The notes beneath the pieces were generated by a model. It was not told the origin of the DNA, did no database searches, and saw only the letters and a program-made list of their open reading frames with translations. The translations under genes were made by a program, and so were the position numbers. A stretch of 64,000 nucleotides of DNA. Origin: Bdellovibrionales bacterium. Lineage in GTDB: Bacteria; Bdellovibrionota; Bacteriovoracia; Bacteriovoracales; Bacteriovoracaceae. Positions 35,183 through 44,866 of this stretch are shown here, piece by piece; positions within the stretch are counted from its first letter, which is position 1, and each line of letters begins with the position of its first letter. Location of the stretch: the NCBI GenBank assembly GCA_018646675.1, contig JABGUH010000040.1, positions 83,477-147,476 on the forward strand, in the 5' to 3' direction.

Positions 35183-36752
35183 TATTTATCTCTCCAAAGG
35201 CTCGCCCTAGATAACTAATGATAGTACCAGCACTCATAGCAATCCCTTCCTCACTCTCTGCTGCGACGATACCGGCCCATGAGTGCCAACCAACAGCAAA
35301 AATCACTCCATCAATATGGTGTGGTTTCTGCATCAGTAAGGAGCCAATCATCCCAGCTAAAACATCCCCACTGCCAGCAGTGGCCATACCATCGTTAGGT
35401 GCGTGATTAATATAAGTAGACCCATCTGCCAAGGCCAGAAATGTAGTGGGCCCTTTAAGCACTAGCGAACAGTTCAGTGGCATAGCAACTCTCTCTTGCA
35501 ACAGAGTGGCAGGAGAGTCTAGAATTTTCCTTCCTTGCTGATTGGCAAAACGAAGAAACTCTCCATGATGTGGTGTTAATACCAAATCTCCACTACGCTT
35601 TTGAAGTAGAGCTGAATCTTTTTGCCAGTCCAAAGCAAAAATTCCATCCGCATCTACTACTACTGGCCCATCAAAGCCTTTAAGGGTATTCAGCACAACC
35701 ACCCGAGCTGCTTTATCTCGTCCTAAACCTGGCCCAATAACCACTCCATCAAAACGCTTAAAAAAATCTCTCCGCTCTGAATTACTCTCTTCGGTACAAC
35801 TATCTATGGACAGAAAGTCTGGAATAGCAGTCAACATTGCCTCTGGGACCAACCGACTCACTAACTCCTGATAGCTATCCTCCCAAGTTGCAACGGTCAC
35901 TAATCCAGCTCCACTCTTCAGTGCAGCGGTAGCGGTCAAAACCGCTGCGCCACTCATTCCCTTAGATCCTCCAATAACTAACAGATGTCCAAACTCCCGC
36001 TTTGAACCTGTTTGATTACGAGTTGGTACAAACGACTTTAACAGAGAATTAGATAGTAGGTGCCGATTGCCAGTGGTAGTTAAGGCTGAAGGGAAGGAGA
36101 CATCCATTACAATAATATTTCCACAATAATCAGGACCGCTCCCCTGTAGATGGCCAACCTTGGGCAACCCAATCGCTACCGTCTGATTAGCAATAACTGC
36201 ATCACTATCACTCTCCCCTGTGTCTCCAGTAACTCCAGAGGGAATATCGAGGGAGATAGTATAGATTCCTTGTTGATAACTATTGATTGAGGCAAAAATT
36301 TTAGCAATATTATCTGGTAGTGGCAGTCTAAACCCTGTTCCATAAACTGCATCCACCAGCAGTACCCCCTGAGGGGAGGAGTCTAAAATAGCACTTAGGG
36401 GAGCATCATCGAGTAAAAGATCTAACGATACTCCATAAGCTTTTGCCATCTTCATCTGCTTCTTAAGCTCTAACGAGTAACCATCTTCCGGAAAAAGTAG
36501 AAAGGTATCCACTGCATATCCCTGATGAACTAAATGTCTGGCCACTGCCAATCCATCAGCACCATTATTTCCTTTACCGATTAGTATGATTATCCGCTCA
36601 CCAATCTGGCTTGCATTTTGTGTTAACATCGCAATAAGATGCTCCGCAACCCGAATACCAACGGTCTCAATAATCAAAGATTCAGTTAGACCAAACTCCT
36701 CCCTAGATCGTTGTTCTAACTCTAGCATCTCCCCTACCGTAACGACTCTCAT
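35163..36752 (-). CDS. nnr: bifunctional NAD(P)H-hydrate epimerase / ADP-dependent dehydratase
   Basis: 529 residues from the ATG at 36752 (AAAGGAG upstream); a longer frame to 36920 would run into pdxJ and is rejected. The N-terminal YjeF epimerase domain has IGKGNNGADGLAVARHL and VDAVYGTGF. The C-terminal ribokinase-like dehydratase has LLVIGGSKGMSGAAVLTATAALKSGAGLVTVA, VIGPGLGRD, VVDADGIFAL, LTPHHGEF, VLKGPTT and ATAGSGDVLAGMIGSLL. Together they repair hydrated NAD(P)H. Fusion of both activities is common in bacteria. It lies 55 bases after pdxJ. Confidence 0.95.
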   Translation of the reverse strand: MRVVTVGEMLELEQRSREEFGLTESLIIETVGIRVAEHLIAMLTQNASQIGERIIILIGKGNNGADGLAVARHLVHQGYAVDTFLLFPEDGYSLELKKQMKMAKAYGVSLDLLLDDAPLSAILDSSPQGVLLVDAVYGTGFRLPLPDNIAKIFASINSYQQGIYTISLDIPSGVTGDTGESDSDAVIANQTVAIGLPKVGHLQGSGPDYCGNIIVMDVSFPSALTTTGNRHLLSNSLLKSFVPTRNQTGSKREFGHLLVIGGSKGMSGAAVLTATAALKSGAGLVTVATWEDSYQELVSRLVPEAMLTAIPDFLSIDSCTEESNSERRDFFKRFDGVVIGPGLGRDKAARVVVLNTLKGFDGPVVVDADGIFALDWQKDSALLQKRSGDLVLTPHHGEFLRFANQQGRKILDSPATLLQERVAMPLNCSLVLKGPTTFLALADGSTYINHAPNDGMATAGSGDVLAGMIGSLLMQKPHHIDGVIFAVGWHSWAGIVAAESEEGIAMSAGTIISYLGRAFGEINSDREND

Positions 36753-36807
36753 CAAATAAGCTCCTTTACTCCTGACACTAAATATAAATGACAAATATCT
36801 CGGCGCG

Positions 36808-37599
36808 CTAGCTGAACTTTTGCCCAAATAGATTTTTGAGATCTTTAACAACACTTCCCAGACCGTCAAAGACCGATCGGCAGATGATCCAATGACCAAT
36901 ATTATACTCAACAAACTCACCGACGGCCAAAAGTGGCACTACACTCTGATCAGTAAGTCCATGACCAGCATGGACACCAACCCCTTTGGAGTTCAGATAG
37001 TCTGCTGCCTGTTGAAAGCTATCTAAATAGCTAGAAAAATTCTCTCCATTAAGATGGGCGCGGGCATAATCACCAGTATGAATCTCCACTGCATCAGCTT
37101 CCAACAGTACTGCTTTCTCCAATATCGATGGATCTGCTTGTAAAAAGAGAGATATTTTTAAATCAGGCACTCTCTCCCTTAAATATTCTATTCCACTTTT
37201 CACTTTTGAAAATGTTTCAGGATCAAGTAGATCTACTCCCCCCTCGGTAGTCATCTCTTCTCGTCGCTCTGGGACAATACAGACCCAGTTGGGTGCCACC
37301 GTAACTGCGATCTCTAGAATCTCTTGATTAATTCCCATCTCCAGATTAAATAGCTTAAGATGACGTTTGCAGACTAGGCTAACGGCCTCAACGTCTGTAT
37401 CCTGAATATGGCGACGATCCTCTCGAAGATGAATAGTAATTTGATCCGCCCCATTGATAAAACAGGTATTGGCAGCTTCGACAATACTAGGATAATCTTC
37501 TCCCCGCGCCTCTCGTAGAGTCGCAACATGGTCAATGTTTATCCCCAGGCGCGGCATAGCTTTATCTCCCTTACTGGGGCCTGCTGCTCGCTGACTCAT
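36808..37599 (-). CDS. pdxJ: pyridoxine 5'-phosphate synthase
   Basis: 263 residues. A PdxJ TIM barrel: LGINIDHVATLREARG, ADQITIHLREDRRHIQD, NLEMG, VCIVPERREEMTTEGG, EIHTGDYA, GVHAGHGLT and EYNIGHWII. It condenses aminoacetone phosphate and deoxyxylulose phosphate to vitamin B6 phosphate. The ATG at 37599 overlaps the glmM stop (ATGA), with AGAGGA upstream, so the 14-residue N-terminal extension before MPRLGIN is probably translated. The usual downstream acpS is absent. Confidence 0.96.
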   Translation of the reverse strand: MSQRAAGPSKGDKAMPRLGINIDHVATLREARGEDYPSIVEAANTCFINGADQITIHLREDRRHIQDTDVEAVSLVCKRHLKLFNLEMGINQEILEIAVTVAPNWVCIVPERREEMTTEGGVDLLDPETFSKVKSGIEYLRERVPDLKISLFLQADPSILEKAVLLEADAVEIHTGDYARAHLNGENFSSYLDSFQQAADYLNSKGVGVHAGHGLTDQSVVPLLAVGEFVEYNIGHWIICRSVFDGLGSVVKDLKNLFGQKFS

Positions 37600-38963
37600 C
37601 TCAATTCCTCTTGAACTACTGCTACTAATTTTTCACTTACCTGCTGGGCCAGCTGAGGATCTTCGCTCTCGACCATTACTCGTAATAGGTTTTCAGTCCC
37701 GGAATAACGCAATAGATGCCGACCACCACTGCCTAGTATCTCACTGGCATCTTTTAGAGCTTGCTGGAGCGTGGCACACTCCTCCAAAGGTGGCTTTCGA
37801 TCTACTTTAACATTTACAAGAATATTTGGATAAAGATTAATTTCATCGACCAAAGTACGAATATCTTTCTGATAGTAATGCATACTCTCCATCACCTTTA
37901 GAGCGGCCAAAATACCATCTCCGGTGGTTGAGTGCTGCTTAAAGATAATATGTCCGGAAGGCTCTCCTCCAAGTACAGATCCATGCTGACGCATCCGCTC
38001 AATGATATAGCGATCTCCAACACTAGTGCGATGAAGACTTAGTCCAATCTTCTCCAAATAGCGCTCTAGACCAAAGTTGGTCATTACAGTTCCAACTACT
38101 TCATGACCTTTAGAAATTAATCCCTGATCCAGCAAAAATTTCGCACAAAGTCCGATTAGCTGATCTCCATCGATCACCTTGCCAAAACCATCGCTAATAA
38201 TAACCCGATCCGCATCTCCATCTAGGCAGATTCCAAGATCTGCACGATACTGAAGTACCATCTCCTGACACTGACCAGGATAGAGAGAGCCACAATCCAA
38301 ATTAATGTTACGACCATTGGGACTAACCCCCATGGTAATCACCTCTGCCCCCAGCTCCTCAAAAATCATCGGCCCCACTCGATATCCTGCCCCATTCGCA
38401 CAATCCAGCACAATTCGCATATCCTCCAGATCATATTGCGGACTAAATGCAGATTTTGTATGCACAATATAACGGCCATATACTTCCGTCAGCCGTTTGG
38501 CCCGCCCTAAACTATCATTGGTAGGAGTTGGGATCATATCAGGAGATTCCACCATTTTTTCTAGCTCAAGCTCAACACTATCCGGCAGTTTGTATCCATT
38601 GGCATCAAACAACTTAATCCCATTATCTGAATATGGATTATGAGAGGCTGAAATCACTACACCAGCATCAGCACGCATCGATTGAGTAACAAAAGCCACT
38701 CCGGGAGTGGGCAGCGGCCCAGTCAATACAACCCTTCCTCCCTGAGAACAGACCCCAGCAGAGAACGCCTGCTCTAACATGTAACAACTTAGGCGTGTAT
38801 CCTTCCCAAGCACAATTATCGGCTCATCTTTTTTCACTGATGAGCGTTGTTGAAAATAGTATGTCACTGCCCGCCCCAACTTCATTGCCACTTCACCTGT
38901 CATTGGGTGAACATTTGCCTTGCCCCTGACACCATCTGTTCCAAAAAGATTACGTTGTGACAC
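37596..38963 (-). CDS. glmM: phosphoglucosamine mutase
   Basis: 455 residues. LFGTDGVRGKAN at the start, the phosphoserine loop GVVISASHNPYSDNGIK, the metal loop DGDADRVIISD, the sugar loop GGEPSGHIIF and the phosphate loop RYSGTENLLRVMVE are all in place. It converts glucosamine-6-phosphate to glucosamine-1-phosphate for peptidoglycan and lipopolysaccharide. First gene of the glmM-pdxJ-nnr-tsaE operon, divergent from yjbQ. Confidence 0.97.
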   Translation of the reverse strand: MSQRNLFGTDGVRGKANVHPMTGEVAMKLGRAVTYYFQQRSSVKKDEPIIVLGKDTRLSCYMLEQAFSAGVCSQGGRVVLTGPLPTPGVAFVTQSMRADAGVVISASHNPYSDNGIKLFDANGYKLPDSVELELEKMVESPDMIPTPTNDSLGRAKRLTEVYGRYIVHTKSAFSPQYDLEDMRIVLDCANGAGYRVGPMIFEELGAEVITMGVSPNGRNINLDCGSLYPGQCQEMVLQYRADLGICLDGDADRVIISDGFGKVIDGDQLIGLCAKFLLDQGLISKGHEVVGTVMTNFGLERYLEKIGLSLHRTSVGDRYIIERMRQHGSVLGGEPSGHIIFKQHSTTGDGILAALKVMESMHYYQKDIRTLVDEINLYPNILVNVKVDRKPPLEECATLQQALKDASEILGSGGRHLLRYSGTENLLRVMVESEDPQLAQQVSEKLVAVVQEELR

Positions 38964-39029
38964 TGTGAACCTCCATCCTTCTCTAAAAGTGCTTGGATAA
39001 ATTAATAATCAAACAATCTTAATATATTA

Positions 39030-39045
39030 GAATTTATATAAATTC
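39030..39045. promoter_or_regulatory. 16-base perfect palindrome in the glmM-yjbQ divergent region
   Basis: GAATTTATATAAATTC is self-complementary over all 16 bases. It lies 67 bases before glmM and 95 before yjbQ, a usual place for an operator controlling one or both. It is AT-rich, so chance occurrence is not negligible. Confidence 0.35.
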
Positions 39046-39139
39046 GACAAATATTTCACTCATTCCTCAATCTTTACTTAACAACCAACACTTGATAGGA
39101 GAGTATCAATCATCTATTCACATTTAAGGAGTAAAATAA

Positions 39140-39595
39140 TTGAGCCATCTAATATCATCTCCTCATACCAGTTTTTCGATCACAACCAACGGTGAGCGCT
39201 TTTACAATATAACCTCACAAATAAAAAACTCTCTCACAATCCTCATGGAACACTCCAGCAGTGATGCTAGCTCTGGTATTCTCCATCTCTTTACCGGCCA
39301 TACTAGCTGCGCCCTGACCATTTCAGAGTCCTACGATCCATCTGCAGCGATGGATGTTGTTAACTTTATGAAACACATTGCTCCTACTGATCTTCCATTT
39401 ATCACCCACACCCAAGAGGGTATTGATGACTCCCCTTCCCATATGAAATCTGTCCTGCTCCAACAAAGTATCGCTCTCATCGTCGACAACAATCAACTGG
39501 TTCTAGGTCGATGGCAAGGTATCTATCTAGCAGAATTTCGTACCGGGAGCAAACAACGAGACATCCTACTAAAGTTCCAACCAGACCCCCAGTAA
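39140..39595 (+). CDS. yjbQ: YjbQ-family (UPF0047) protein
   Basis: 151 residues from a TTG at 39140 with AAGGAG 9 bases upstream. It has the YjbQ signature: ILHLFTGHTSCALTISE, EGIDDSPSHMKSVLL and LGRWQGIYLAEFR. Members show weak thiamine-phosphate synthase activity and form trimers; the physiological role is unsettled. It is monocistronic and convergent with the PilZ-GAF-AAA gene. Confidence 0.92.
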   Translation: MSHLISSPHTSFSITTNGERFYNITSQIKNSLTILMEHSSSDASSGILHLFTGHTSCALTISESYDPSAAMDVVNFMKHIAPTDLPFITHTQEGIDDSPSHMKSVLLQQSIALIVDNNQLVLGRWQGIYLAEFRTGSKQRDILLKFQPDPQ

Positions 39596-39614
39596 ACAAG
39601 CTTAGCAGAGAGTA

Positions 39615-41561
39615 CTATGCTGCTTTTTTATCCATTGCCGACCTCTCTTGCTCTTCGATCGACTCAAGAATTTTAGTACTTGTTAGCATCTTTTTACGCA
39701 GCGCCTCTCTAGAGATGCCCATCGACTTAGCCGCTTTTGAACGATTATCATTATGACGACGCAGCTCCGCTAAAATCAACTCTCGCTCCACTAATGCCAT
39801 CCGATCTTTAAGTGATATTTCAAAATCTGATAAGTGAGGAATACTTCCCAATAGCCGTCTTTTAATGCTTAGATTAAATAGAGGAGAGGCATTACTTGCA
39901 ACATCAGTCTTAGTGATAATATGAGTACGAGGATTATATAGAACAGCACGTTCAATTGCGACCCTCAACTCTTCAATGTTACCTGGCCAATCGTACTCTA
40001 CAAATTTATCCACAACCTCAGGAGAGAAGTTTTTCAATAATAGTCCCTGTCTCTGACACTCCTCCTTCAAAAAATAGTCGATCAAAAGTGGTATGTCTGA
40101 CGCCCTTCGCCGTAGTGGTTCGATAAAGGTATAGACCTGATTAAGCATGCAGTATAAATCACGGTTGAAGGCTTTTTTCTCAACCTCCTCACTAAGTTCT
40201 AATGAGCTGGTTGCAATAATTCTGACATCAAGACTAATGACACTACCTGCTAGCCTTTTCTCATCCAATATTTTTAGCAAACGCTCTTGTCTACAGCGAG
40301 ACAGACTGGCAATCTCCTTAATTATCAAAGTCCCTCCCTGACACTTTATGAGTAATGATTCGTTAACATTACTATCTCCAAATAGTTGGTTATCTATCTC
40401 CTCATCTGTACTCTGGGAGATATCTAAGTGCTCCAGATGGTTAATACCCCGCTGTCCTTCCACATGAATAATGTTGGCATAGAGGGTTTTTCCAACCCCT
40501 GGCTCCCCTTGAATCAACATATGATTACTTAGGTCCTTGTGACGGGTAATTGTTCTTCGCAAGCCTGAGGACTTGGAGGAGGTCCCAATCAAAGCAAACT
40601 CTCTGTTAAATGGAATGCTAAACTTCCTAACTCGTGAACGCTCAGATATTGGGTTATAGTCCTGAAAGACAGAGGAAAAAATCAAGCTTAATACCTTCAT
40701 GATATTTTCATCTTCATCTGTAAACCGGTTTTTATTACGTTTATTTAAGACCTCAACAACGCCGACAATTTTGTCCTCACGATTGATAAACGGATAACAG
40801 ATAATTGATTTGGTTTTATAACCAAATTTTTTGTCAAACGCTTCATTGAAACGAGTGTAATCACTAGTTGTGTCAATATTTAGCGCGACACCGGTAGTAA
40901 AAACCGATCCAGCAATACCCATTCGATAATCAAATTTGAGATAGTCCTTATCCAATCCCATCGCCATATTGGCTTCCAATTTATTGGTCTCTGGGTTAAT
41001 TAGAAAAAGTGATGCCCTTCCTGCCCCCAGCACCCTGACAACCTCGACTAGAATATCCTCCAAAAACTTCTCTCTATTTCCAAAATTAGTAATATCTTTA
41101 AATAAGGACAGTAAAAGGGAGAACATCTCAAAACCATCTGATGGTTTAATATAATCCTCTTTTAAAATAACATCTGTCACCACTCCAGCCGTTCTCTCTG
41201 CGGAAAAACTAGCAAGATATAGCTCCAAAAATTTACGAAATTTTGCCTCCTCTTCTAGCTCCACTCCATAGATAATCTCATTTTTACTGTCTATATTTGA
41301 AAATGCCCGTACCACCCGACCGGTCAGATCCAGATGTCTCTTTTTGAACTGTAATGAAATATTAAGTTCGGTATCGTTGGAAATTCTATTTTTGGTAGAG
41401 AACCCTAAACCTTTAGTACTGATATCAATCAATGTCGTGTCATCGAGCTCCTCATCATTTTCAGCAAATTGAACAATAAATCGCAAGTTATCAGACTGAT
41501 GAACCGGTATTCTAAAAGAGCGATAGAATTTATACTCGGAAAAACTACTTAATCCACCCAT
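39615..41561 (-). CDS. PilZ-GAF-AAA+-Fis regulator without the sigma-54 contact loop
   Basis: 648 residues. An N-terminal PilZ-like domain (about 12-115, YRSFRIPV...LIDISTKGLGFST) is followed by a GAF domain (about 145-300), an AAA+ domain of the sigma-54-activator type (about 325-545) and a Fis-type helix-turn-helix (NRSKAAKSMGISREALRKKM). The Walker A motif is good (GEPGVGKT). Where activators have ELFGHxxGAFTGA, this has QLFGDSNVNE and a gap, so the loop that touches sigma-54 is gone. The Walker B motif reads GGTLIIKEI, with Lys for Asp. EPLRRRASDIPLL is retained. It is probably a DNA-binding regulator responding to cyclic di-GMP (through PilZ) and a GAF ligand, not a sigma-54 activator. 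Confidence 0.85.
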   Translation of the reverse strand: MGGLSSFSEYKFYRSFRIPVHQSDNLRFIVQFAENDEELDDTTLIDISTKGLGFSTKNRISNDTELNISLQFKKRHLDLTGRVVRAFSNIDSKNEIIYGVELEEEAKFRKFLELYLASFSAERTAGVVTDVILKEDYIKPSDGFEMFSLLLSLFKDITNFGNREKFLEDILVEVVRVLGAGRASLFLINPETNKLEANMAMGLDKDYLKFDYRMGIAGSVFTTGVALNIDTTSDYTRFNEAFDKKFGYKTKSIICYPFINREDKIVGVVEVLNKRNKNRFTDEDENIMKVLSLIFSSVFQDYNPISERSRVRKFSIPFNREFALIGTSSKSSGLRRTITRHKDLSNHMLIQGEPGVGKTLYANIIHVEGQRGINHLEHLDISQSTDEEIDNQLFGDSNVNESLLIKCQGGTLIIKEIASLSRCRQERLLKILDEKRLAGSVISLDVRIIATSSLELSEEVEKKAFNRDLYCMLNQVYTFIEPLRRRASDIPLLIDYFLKEECQRQGLLLKNFSPEVVDKFVEYDWPGNIEELRVAIERAVLYNPRTHIITKTDVASNASPLFNLSIKRRLLGSIPHLSDFEISLKDRMALVERELILAELRRHNDNRSKAAKSMGISREALRKKMLTSTKILESIEEQERSAMDKKAA

Positions 41562-41909
41562 AGCGATGCCTCATGATAAAACAGTTACTCCCCCAAATGG
41601 GAACTAAACCCTACTGCTCTTATCGGATTATTCTTATCAATATTTAGAATTAAATGACTAACACAACATAAACACTAAAAATTACAAGACTAGGCACCAT
41701 CATATTCACGTCTCTTTAAACCTCTACTCTACTGTCTAAATTATAGTCAGATGCATACCTTACGTGATCATCAGTAAGCCATTCCTCTCTATAAGCTATT
41801 GAATTATTTAACAATCATCCTCCAGAAAAATGGCCGGTATCTTGCATTTTTAACCAACAATAGCAATAGGTGCTTATTGAGATAGCACTGATCAGATTGG
41901 GAGATGGAG
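41562..41909. other. intergenic region, nothing recognised
   Basis: 348 AT-rich bases between two divergent genes. I see no gene, RNA or repeat that I can support, apart from the GGAGATGGAG ribosome site of the downstream small gene. Confidence 0.5.
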
Positions 41910-42284
41910 ATGAAACTTACAACTACCACATTAATACTTGGTGTTTTAGTGTATATCCAGATAATTGCAGGACCGAGTTGCTGGGCCAGCGAGACAAACA
42001 TTGTCTGTTTAACAGAGAGAATCGATAAAAAATTTGTTATTCAAAAAAAGGGCATTGTTATCTACAATTATAGAGGCGATGACCATGCCGGTCGACAAAT
42101 TGCATCTACCACCACCAGCGGTCAGGGCAATGGCCTTAATAAAATGATTCACTTTGAAGGCAATAGATATCTACTACATATTGAAAACCGTAATCATTTT
42201 AACTCTATTGATGATTTTATTTCCATTCGCTCTTCTAAGGGACATGAGATCATCTACCCAGTTGATTGTCACCGGGAAAAGTAG
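41910..42284 (+). CDS. small exported protein, unknown
   Basis: 124 residues from the ATG at 41910 (GGAG 5 bases upstream; an ATG at 41904 lies too close to any ribosome site). The signal peptide MKLTTTTLILGVLVYIQIIAGPSCWA is clear. The mature part is about 95 residues, with two cysteines near its ends (in NIVCLTE and PVDCHREK) that could form a disulfide, and several beta-strand-like stretches (KKGIVIYNYRG, RYLLHIENRN). I recognise no family. Convergent with the lipoprotein gene. Confidence 0.6.
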   Translation: MKLTTTTLILGVLVYIQIIAGPSCWASETNIVCLTERIDKKFVIQKKGIVIYNYRGDDHAGRQIASTTTSGQGNGLNKMIHFEGNRYLLHIENRNHFNSIDDFISIRSSKGHEIIYPVDCHREK

Positions 42285-42318
42285 AAACACAAAATATTAA
42301 TTATTGATAATATATAAG

Positions 42319-43110
42319 CTAAAAACCTCTCCTCAGACTCTTCAATACGTCATAACTTTCCGCCTTGGAGGGAATTTTAAAGTTGGCACACCCTTTTACT
42401 TCGCGTCGCCGCTCATCCTTTACTTCAAGGAATTCCTGAAATGGCAGATAGTTACTTTTTCGACGCTTCTCAATAGTGTTATAAAATGCCAAATCCACCT
42501 GATAGCGCCCAATCAAAGAGTTACCTCCATTTAACTTAAACGCTGTCATATTAAATGGCTCCACCTTGCCCTGGACTTGGTAGATATCTGACTTGAAAAT
42601 ATTAAATCTCTGCCGCTGTTTTATCCGATCATCCTTAATTAAAACATCGGTCAAATAAAATCGATGATGAAAGGCGGGACAGAAAAAATTCTCAAATCGC
42701 CGAGACATGTAAGCTGACGCGTAATAGACTTTAAATTTACTACTGCTAATCGACTGTACCTTTAATCCACGAACATGATCATTACGAACTAGAGGAACAA
42801 AGTAGTATCCCTCCACTCCACCACTACTATAATCGCCTCTACGCCGAATCCGTATCAGCCAAGCATCAATACTAAATCGTTTGTGTAGTAGTAACACATC
42901 CGATTTGGACATAGTAGGAACATCAATTTTAACAACAAATCCCTTGGATAATATATTTTTAAATCCGCGACCAACTCCCCAATCTACAATTTTTACAGAG
43001 TCTAAGTGGAGTTCAGCATCGATAGTAATTGCCCCATACTTCCCCTCTTTTAACTCTAAATCATTAAAACAAGATACTAGCACAGGTAGCAAAAGGGCCC
43101 AACAAATCAT
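42319..43110 (-). CDS. putative lipoprotein, unknown
   Basis: 263 residues from the ATG at 43110, chosen because it gives a lipoprotein signal MICWALLLPVLVSC (lipobox LVSC, Cys14) and avoids overlap with the upstream gene; a longer frame extends to 43221. The mature region is rich in Arg/Lys and aromatic residues, with beta-rich segments (YGAITIDAELHLDSVKIVDW). It contains no motif I know. The fifth and last gene of the REC-CheX/rhodanese operon, 43 bases after its neighbour, so probably its envelope-anchored component. Confidence 0.62.
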   Translation of the reverse strand: MICWALLLPVLVSCFNDLELKEGKYGAITIDAELHLDSVKIVDWGVGRGFKNILSKGFVVKIDVPTMSKSDVLLLHKRFSIDAWLIRIRRRGDYSSGGVEGYYFVPLVRNDHVRGLKVQSISSSKFKVYYASAYMSRRFENFFCPAFHHRFYLTDVLIKDDRIKQRQRFNIFKSDIYQVQGKVEPFNMTAFKLNGGNSLIGRYQVDLAFYNTIEKRRKSNYLPFQEFLEVKDERRREVKGCANFKIPSKAESYDVLKSLRRGF

Positions 43111-43153
43111 ACCACTGCAAGAACAGAGTTTAATCTCTAGCTTAAACCAGCTT

Positions 43154-43984
43154 CTAAATGTGTACCAAATTGGTAACACCGTAGACTCCCCCCTTAAGAA
43201 AGTAGAACTTCTTATATCCATTTATTTTTAAAATGTAGTGTAACCACTTAATCTGCTTTCCCGCAGCATCATAGATCAGCAACTGCTTATCCTTAAACCT
43301 ACTATTTTCAAGGTTTTTTCTTGCCAAATCAAAGTTCATTTTCAAATCTCTGCTTTTGGGCAGGGATGGCATATTGGGTAACTCCAGAACTGTTCCATCA
43401 GTGCTTCTGCGCTGCTGATAGTCTCTAATGTCGATTACTAAGGTATCTGTTAAATTTGCCCGTACTTTAAACTGCTTATAATCCAGAAGATGACTTTTAA
43501 ACTCTGCCTTCGATATTAAACTGCTCTTGTGAAGCGGAGTCTCTCCCAGCAGAGAAGTCTTGTTGGGAAATGCTGTGCCCCATAAAAAAATACCGGCATC
43601 CAATGCATAAACATTATCATGGCCTCCATCTCGCTTAGCCTTTCGAGCAGCACGGTAACTCTTTGAGCAAGTATAGCCATTACAGTAAAAAACTATTTTG
43701 CTATTTATATCTGGAGCTGCGATCTTCAACCTCGTTATGAAGTCATGATTTGCAATAGAAACATTAATTGCTCCATTGATATTAATAATATCGTACTCAA
43801 CTCTACTACGTGCATCCACTATCAAGAAGCTGCTAAATTCAGCTGCAAGCTGCTCTATCGAGATCGTTTTGACATCTTTAAATTTTTTACGTAACGGGGC
43901 GAGCTCCTCGGCCCAACTACTGCCACAAATCATCACGATAAACATCAAAACCACTAAGCCGCTAGTTCTAAGAATATAGTTCAC
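43154..43984 (-). CDS. exported rhodanese-like protein, catalytic Cys present
   Basis: 276 residues from a GTG overlapping the previous stop (GTGA). The signal peptide ends at SSWA. The first rhodanese domain (about 40-145) has FLIVDARSRVEYDIININGAINVS and the active loop FYCNGYTCSKS, with Cys101 at the sulfur-carrying position and Cys106 nearby. A second rhodanese-like half (about 180-276, LVIDIRDYQQRRS...LLIYDAAGKQ) has no cysteine. It is paralogous to the next gene upstream, whose cysteines are serine. A periplasmic sulfur-transfer or thiol role is possible. Third-to-last of the operon is its Ser paralogue. Confidence 0.8.
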   Translation of the reverse strand: MNYILRTSGLVVLMFIVMICGSSWAEELAPLRKKFKDVKTISIEQLAAEFSSFLIVDARSRVEYDIININGAINVSIANHDFITRLKIAAPDINSKIVFYCNGYTCSKSYRAARKAKRDGGHDNVYALDAGIFLWGTAFPNKTSLLGETPLHKSSLISKAEFKSHLLDYKQFKVRANLTDTLVIDIRDYQQRRSTDGTVLELPNMPSLPKSRDLKMNFDLARKNLENSRFKDKQLLIYDAAGKQIKWLHYILKINGYKKFYFLKGGVYGVTNLVHI

Positions 43985-44850
43985 TTTTCACCCCACTTAA
44001 ATTTATCTATGCCCAAAACCTCTAGTGCTCCACCTTTTAAGAAAAAATAGTTCTTATACTTATTATACCTCAATATATAAGCCAATAGTTGAATCTGCGC
44101 ACCTGTGCTATCATAAATTAGTAATTCCTTTGCCTTAAATTTCCCTTTGGCCAGCAGATTACTTAGCCGTTCAAAACTTAGTGGTAAATGCCGTTTGCGA
44201 TCTACTTTACTGAGCTTTGTCAGCTCCATATTATCACCACTAGTACCAGTTTTCAGTGAGTTACGACGAAGATCAATGACTACACTCTCCCTATTTTTGC
44301 TACGTTCAACAAATTTATTATAACTAAGCAGGTGTTTTTTATACTGATTTGCAACAATTAGCATTTTAGGCTTAATAGGACTCACCCCCAATAATGTTGC
44401 ATAATCTGGAAACTCCTTTGCCCAACGATGTACCCCATCGTCATAAACCATGACATTAGAATATCCGGCCTTACTGGCCCTGTTGGCCGCAATGTGAGGG
44501 TAGGGAGACTGAAAGCCATTACTGTAAAATATAATTTTTGAACTCAATCTAGGAACTGCAATCCCTAACTTATAATCAAATCTATTATTATGAAACGGAA
44601 TGTTTATGGCAAAATTTATATGTAATGTTTGATACTCTGAATAACTACGAACATCGATAATCGTTGTGTGTTGGTAAATCTTACTTAATTCTTTAGTCTT
44701 AATAACCTTTAAATGAGGGTAACTAGTACGCCAAGGATAATTAACATCTACCTCACTAGCACTAAGCTTTAAATCGAGGGCGTTGGAAAGAATTAAAACA
44801 AGCAAAATTGCGATGTGATATGGAACGGTAGTACATCTACTTAAGCCCAC
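43981..44850 (-). CDS. exported rhodanese-like paralogue, active Cys replaced by Ser
   Basis: 289 residues from a GTG at 44850 (AGAGG upstream). An N-terminal hydrophobic signal is followed by the same two-domain layout as its downstream neighbour. The aligned active loop reads FYSNGFQSPYP, with Ser110 and Ser115 replacing Cys101 and Cys106 of the paralogue. It therefore cannot carry a persulfide. It probably binds or regulates the active copy, or recognises a ligand. The 4-base overlap with the downstream gene implies equal synthesis and perhaps a heterodimer. Confidence 0.78.
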   Translation of the reverse strand: MGLSRCTTVPYHIAILLVLILSNALDLKLSASEVDVNYPWRTSYPHLKVIKTKELSKIYQHTTIIDVRSYSEYQTLHINFAINIPFHNNRFDYKLGIAVPRLSSKIIFYSNGFQSPYPHIAANRASKAGYSNVMVYDDGVHRWAKEFPDYATLLGVSPIKPKMLIVANQYKKHLLSYNKFVERSKNRESVVIDLRRNSLKTGTSGDNMELTKLSKVDRKRHLPLSFERLSNLLAKGKFKAKELLIYDSTGAQIQLLAYILRYNKYKNYFFLKGGALEVLGIDKFKWGEK

Positions 44851-44866
44851 TATAGCCTCTAGAATT

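Noticed and set aside
36753..36920. N-terminal extension of nnr
   Set aside because: It would overlap pdxJ, has no epimerase-like sequence, and a good ribosome site precedes the ATG at 36752.
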